Source: Paractinoplanes lichenicola (GTDB taxonomy: Bacteria; Actinomycetota; Actinomycetes; Mycobacteriales; Micromonosporaceae). Taken from it: a DNA stretch of 64,000 nucleotides. Location: the NCBI RefSeq assembly GCF_016785085.1, contig NZ_JAENHO010000001.1, positions 248,001 to 312,000 on the forward strand, written 5' to 3'. Both the position numbers and the translations under genes were made by a program. A model generated the notes under the pieces. The model did not search any database and was not told where the DNA came from. It saw nothing but the letters and a program-made list of their open reading frames with translations. Positions 60,903-64,000 of this stretch are shown here, in pieces. Each line of letters begins with the position of its first letter. The first letter of the stretch is position 1.

Positions 60903-61787
60903 GTGGATCTGGACCTGCGCAAGCTGCGCTATTTCGTCGCCGTCGCCGACAAGCTGCACTTCGGCCGGGCCGCCGAGGAGCTGCACATCGCGCAGCCCGT
61001 GCTGAGCCGGCAGATCCGGGCGCTGGAGCACGACCTCGGCGCCGCCCTGCTGACCAGGGACAGCCACGGCGTGGCGCTGACCGACGCCGGTCGGCAGCTG
61101 CTGACCGACGCGGGCCCGCTGCTGGCCTCGGCGCAGGCGGCCCGGCACCGGGTGACCGTGGCCGCGCGGGGCAGCCGGCGGCTCGTGGTCGGCTTCCGGG
61201 CCGGCATCGTGGTCACCCCGGCCGCCCGCGCGTTCGCCACCCGCCAGCCGGAGGTCGTGGTGGACGTGCAGCGGATCGAATGGGACGACCAGGCCGCGAT
61301 GCTGCTCGACGGCCGCATCGACGTCGCCTACGTCCGCCTGCCCATCGACGAGACCGGCCTGCGCGTCACCCCGCTCTACACCGAGCCGCGGGTGGCGGTG
61401 CTGCCCGCGGCCCACCGCCTGGCCGGCAAGGAGCAGATCACCGAGGCCGACCTGGCCGGCGAGCCGTTGGTCTGGCATCCCGACGCGAGCACGCAGCCCA
61501 CCCGGCGCCCGCACCCCAACGCCGGCTATCTCGTACGCGGTGTGGACGAGACCCTCGAGCACGTCGCGGCCGGCCGGGGCGTCTCGTTCCTGGCCCGCTC
61601 GGCGACGGTGTTCTACACCCATCCGGAGGTCGTGTTCGTGCCCGTCACGGATCTGGCGCCCGAGCAGGTGTGCCTGGCCGTGCCGGCGGCGCGCACCTCG
61701 CCGGCGATCGACGCGTTCCTCGCCGCGGCCCGGGAGACGGCCGAGATCACGGCGGAGTGCGGCAACAACGAGATGTGGCAGCCCTAG
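60903..61787 (+). CDS. LysR family regulator
   Basis: The 294-residue regulator has a winged helix (1-60, DLRKLRYFVAVADKLHFGRAAEELHIAQPVLSR) and a complete ligand domain (about 90-290, with DEPR-like loop VYTEPRVAVLPAAHRLAG in the second half). Its N-terminal sequence is close to the short LysR at 36810. It faces the SDR/F420-reductase operon and is probably its regulator. GTG at 60903 follows GGGGAGG. Confidence 0.9.
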   Translation: MDLDLRKLRYFVAVADKLHFGRAAEELHIAQPVLSRQIRALEHDLGAALLTRDSHGVALTDAGRQLLTDAGPLLASAQAARHRVTVAARGSRRLVVGFRAGIVVTPAARAFATRQPEVVVDVQRIEWDDQAAMLLDGRIDVAYVRLPIDETGLRVTPLYTEPRVAVLPAAHRLAGKEQITEADLAGEPLVWHPDASTQPTRRPHPNAGYLVRGVDETLEHVAAGRGVSFLARSATVFYTHPEVVFVPVTDLAPEQVCLAVPAARTSPAIDAFLAAARETAEITAECGNNEMWQP

Positions 61788-61895
61788 GTACAGCAGGCTG
61801 TACCACGGTTTCTCCCGGCAGCGGGATCGATCGGCATCGCTGAGGACGGCAGGCTTCAGGGTGTCTGAACGACAGCGCCGCACAAGGAGAAACCG

Positions 61896-63020
61896 ATGCG
61901 CAAGACTCTCACCTCCCTCGTCGCCCTGGGCGGAATCGTGGCCGGGGGTGCGGTGGCCGGTCCCGCGGCCGCGGCCGGCGATCCGGTGCAGCGGAGCCTG
62001 AGCAACCTGGTCAGCGGAGGCAGGTTCCCGGGGGCGTCGGCGTCGGTGCGGCAGGCCGACGGAAAGGTGCGCACCTACGCGGCCGGGGTGGCCGACCTGC
62101 GTACGGGAAGGAAAATGCCGGCCGACGCGCGGGTGCGGATCGCCAGCAACACCAAGATGTTCACCGCCGTGGTCGTGCTGCAACTCGTCGGCGAGGGCAA
62201 GATCCGGCTGGACGAGCCGGTCGAGACGTACCTGCCGGGGCTCGTGCGGGGTGCCGGGGGCATCGACGGGCGGCAGATCACCGTACGGCAGTTGTTGCAG
62301 CAGACGAGCGGGCTGCAGGACTACGACGAGGAGCTGTTCGCCGACTTCATCAACGCGCTGCACACCTATTACGAGCCGCACGACCTGCTCAGGGTGGCCT
62401 TCGCCAAGGCACCGGAGTCGCGGCCGGGCGAGAAGTTCGTCTACGCCAACACCAACTACATCCTGGCCGGGCTAATCGTGCAGAAGGTCACCGGCCGCCC
62501 GGTCGGCGAGCAGATCACCAAGCGCGTCATCGAGCCGCTGGGGCTGCGCCGCACGTACTGGCCGGCCGAGGGCGAGACGACGATCCGGGGCGCCCACCCG
62601 CGCGGCTACTTCCCGGCGGTCAACGGGCAGGAGCCGATCGACATCACCGAGTCGGAGCCGTCGGCCGGCTGGGCCGCGGGCGCGCTGGTCGGCACGCCCG
62701 GCGACATCAACACGTTCCTGGCCGGGCTGCTCGGCGGCAAGCTGCTGAAGCCGGCCGAGCTGGCCGAGATGAAGAAGACCGTGGACGCGCCGGGCTTCGA
62801 CACGGTCGGCGGTTCCCGGTACGGCCTGGGCATCGCCACGTTCAAGCTGAGCTGCGGCGGGTTCGCCTGGACGCACGGCGGCATCGCGCCCGGCTACGTC
62901 ACCTACGTCGGGATCGCCCCGTCGGGCAAGGCGGCGTCGATCGCGGTCAACTCGATGGTGGCCGAGCCGTCCGCGGCCGAGCATCTGGACCAGTCGCTGG
63001 ACACGGCGCTCTGCCGCTGA
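61896..63020 (+). CDS. Secreted beta-lactamase-fold serine hydrolase
   Basis: The 374-residue exported protein has a signal peptide (1-27, AAAA before the cleavage) and a class-C beta-lactamase/DD-peptidase fold: SNTK at 84-87 (SxxK), YAN at 183-185 (YxN) and HGG in AWTHGGIAPGY near 329. It probably acts as a D-alanyl-D-alanine carboxypeptidase or esterase on wall material. AAGGAGA lies before the ATG. Its 3' end abuts the truncated recombinase part of the last gene. Confidence 0.88.
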   Translation: MRKTLTSLVALGGIVAGGAVAGPAAAAGDPVQRSLSNLVSGGRFPGASASVRQADGKVRTYAAGVADLRTGRKMPADARVRIASNTKMFTAVVVLQLVGEGKIRLDEPVETYLPGLVRGAGGIDGRQITVRQLLQQTSGLQDYDEELFADFINALHTYYEPHDLLRVAFAKAPESRPGEKFVYANTNYILAGLIVQKVTGRPVGEQITKRVIEPLGLRRTYWPAEGETTIRGAHPRGYFPAVNGQEPIDITESEPSAGWAAGALVGTPGDINTFLAGLLGGKLLKPAELAEMKKTVDAPGFDTVGGSRYGLGIATFKLSCGGFAWTHGGIAPGYVTYVGIAPSGKAASIAVNSMVAEPSAAEHLDQSLDTALCR

Positions 63021-64000
63021 ACCTGAAGCAGGGTGTGCCCGGTCAGGCGTTTACACAGGTAGGCGGCGCGCTCATAGGAGAGGCGCCGCCGACCCGTCTC
63101 CGGGCACAGATCGGCCGCCGCGGGTGGGCGGCCGGGACCGGGACGGCGGCCGGCGAGGAAGAGCGGGCCCCGGGTGCGGCCGGCGATCAGCTCCGGAAGC
63201 AGCGCGGCCGTGCCGGACCGCCAGACGATCGTCGCGTCGCGGGCGCTGCGGTCGTCCAGGTTCAGCTCCTCGACGTTGAGCGCCAGCACGGCCCCGACTT
63301 TCGCCCCCGACTCCCGCAGCAGACACCAGAGCACCCGCTCCCGAAGCGCTGGAACCGCACCGACCGGTTCTGAAAGAGACGCCGCACCGAGGGTCGCCGG
63401 CAGGGGGCGGGGCTGGAGAGCGGCGGCGAGCGACGGTTCGCCGGCCCAGGTGGTGAAAGACCGGATCGCGGCCACGTGCCGGTTCCAGGTCCGCGGCGAC
63501 ACCTCGGGCCAGCACAGGGCGAAAATCTCGGCCAGCCGTTCGGAGGTCAGGCTCGCCACCGGCGTACGGTCGCCGGCCAGCCGGACCACACGGTGCAGGG
63601 TCTGCCCGTACGCGCGAGCGGTGGCCGGTCGCAGCGGGCCAAGGTACTCGGCCACCGCCGGGCCGAGCGGGCGACCCTGATCCTCGGGCACATCCAGAGC
63701 CGCCGCCCGCCGCCGCAGGAAGTCGCGTTCGGCCGTGTTGTGGGCCAGGGTGGCCGCCCGCTCCAGCTCGCCCCGGGCCTCGGCGGCACGACCGAGCCGG
63801 ATCAGCAGGTCGCCCCGCACGCCGGGCAGCAGGTGGTAGCCGGCCATCCGCGGGTCGGCGTGCAGCTCGTCGAGCAGGTCGAGTCCGGCCTGAGGCCCGT
63901 ACGCGAAAGCCACCGCCACCGCCCGGTTGAGCCGGACGACCGGGGTCGGCAGCAGCCGCTCCAGCGACTCGTAAAGCGAGCTGATGCGTACCCAATCGGT
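62903..64000 (-). CDS. ECF sigma factor C-terminus fused to truncated tyrosine recombinase (partial)
   Basis: The frame enters from beyond the right edge. Its first 105 residues are the helical C-terminal part of DUF6596-type ECF sigma factors (SSLYESLERLLPTPVVRLNRAVAVAFA, then AERDFLRRRAAALD). Without a stop it continues as an actinobacterial tyrosine recombinase: LRPATARAYGQTL, SPRTWNRHVAAIRSFTTWAG, RERVLWCLLRESGAKVGAVLALNVEEL, LCPETGRRRLSYERAAYL. At about 63025 the recombinase breaks off, before the second catalytic Arg and Tyr, and a 40-residue tail antisense to the hydrolase gene follows. It could be a real fusion or a rearrangement scar. Confidence 0.72.
   Translation of the reverse strand, partial: TDWVRISSLYESLERLLPTPVVRLNRAVAVAFAYGPQAGLDLLDELHADPRMAGYHLLPGVRGDLLIRLGRAAEARGELERAATLAHNTAERDFLRRRAAALDVPEDQGRPLGPAVAEYLGPLRPATARAYGQTLHRVVRLAGDRTPVASLTSERLAEIFALCWPEVSPRTWNRHVAAIRSFTTWAGEPSLAAALQPRPLPATLGAASLSEPVGAVPALRERVLWCLLRESGAKVGAVLALNVEELNLDDRSARDATIVWRSGTAALLPELIAGRTRGPLFLAGRRPGPGRPPAAADLCPETGRRRLSYERAAYLCKRLTGHTLLQVQRQSAVSSDWSRCSAADGSATIELTAIDAALPDGAIPT

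Overview
The window is very GC-rich (roughly 72% by eye). It shows actinobacterial habits: GTG and TTG starts, overlapping stop/start codons, many secreted proteins, DUF574 methyltransferase, LAL-type LuxR and DUF6596 sigma factor families, and a CebR-type operator. A filamentous actinomycete of the Micromonosporaceae (Actinoplanes-like) is the best guess; this is inference from gene content and no rRNA is present to confirm it.

Layout. 0-7.4 kb: carbohydrate genes (a beta-mannanase under a CebR-type box, a GH16 enzyme facing a GntR regulator), a fructosamine kinase, a methyltransferase, a C45-type Ntn hydrolase and an SDR. 7.5-12.1 kb: a seven-copy palindrome array at a regular 78-79 bp period, then a macrolide-type glycosyltransferase overlapping an alpha/beta-hydrolase/cytochrome P450 fusion. 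13-22.6 kb: cell-envelope genes (Ser/Thr kinase with an outer sensor domain, SGNH esterase with six 42-residue repeats, GH15 enzyme) ending in a 1052-residue protein that joins a NodB deacetylase, a processive GT2 synthase and an LCP wall ligase, with a 58-residue membrane protein directly upstream. 22.6-25.4 kb: a patch of remnants (tRNA-Leu 3' half, truncated flavodoxin) around a carbonic anhydrase. 25.4-39.4 kb: mostly housekeeping and signalling (PhoX, GGDEF-EAL, two inverted histidine kinases around a DedA operon, CorA, TrkH/TrkA).

39.4-43 kb is a rearranged zone. It holds a 169-bp palindromic element, C-rich repeats, an isochorismatase broken by a 26-bp tandem duplication, and an MFS gene and a LysR gene that meet head to head after both lost their 5' parts. 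45.4-50.3 kb is rich in small exported proteins, including a 48-residue precursor with a 17-residue predicted mature peptide and a 71-residue precursor with three KPLRAE repeats. 51-63 kb holds a LAL regulator, a membrane-anchored multicopper oxidase, redox enzymes and a beta-lactamase-fold hydrolase. The right edge is an ECF-type sigma factor C-terminus fused to a truncated tyrosine recombinase.

The strongest candidates for something undescribed are the NodB-GT2-LCP fusion with its small partner, the KPLRAE precursor, the hydrolase-P450 fusion coupled to a glycosyltransferase, and the spaced palindrome array. All function calls come from motif reading by eye; no database search was run.
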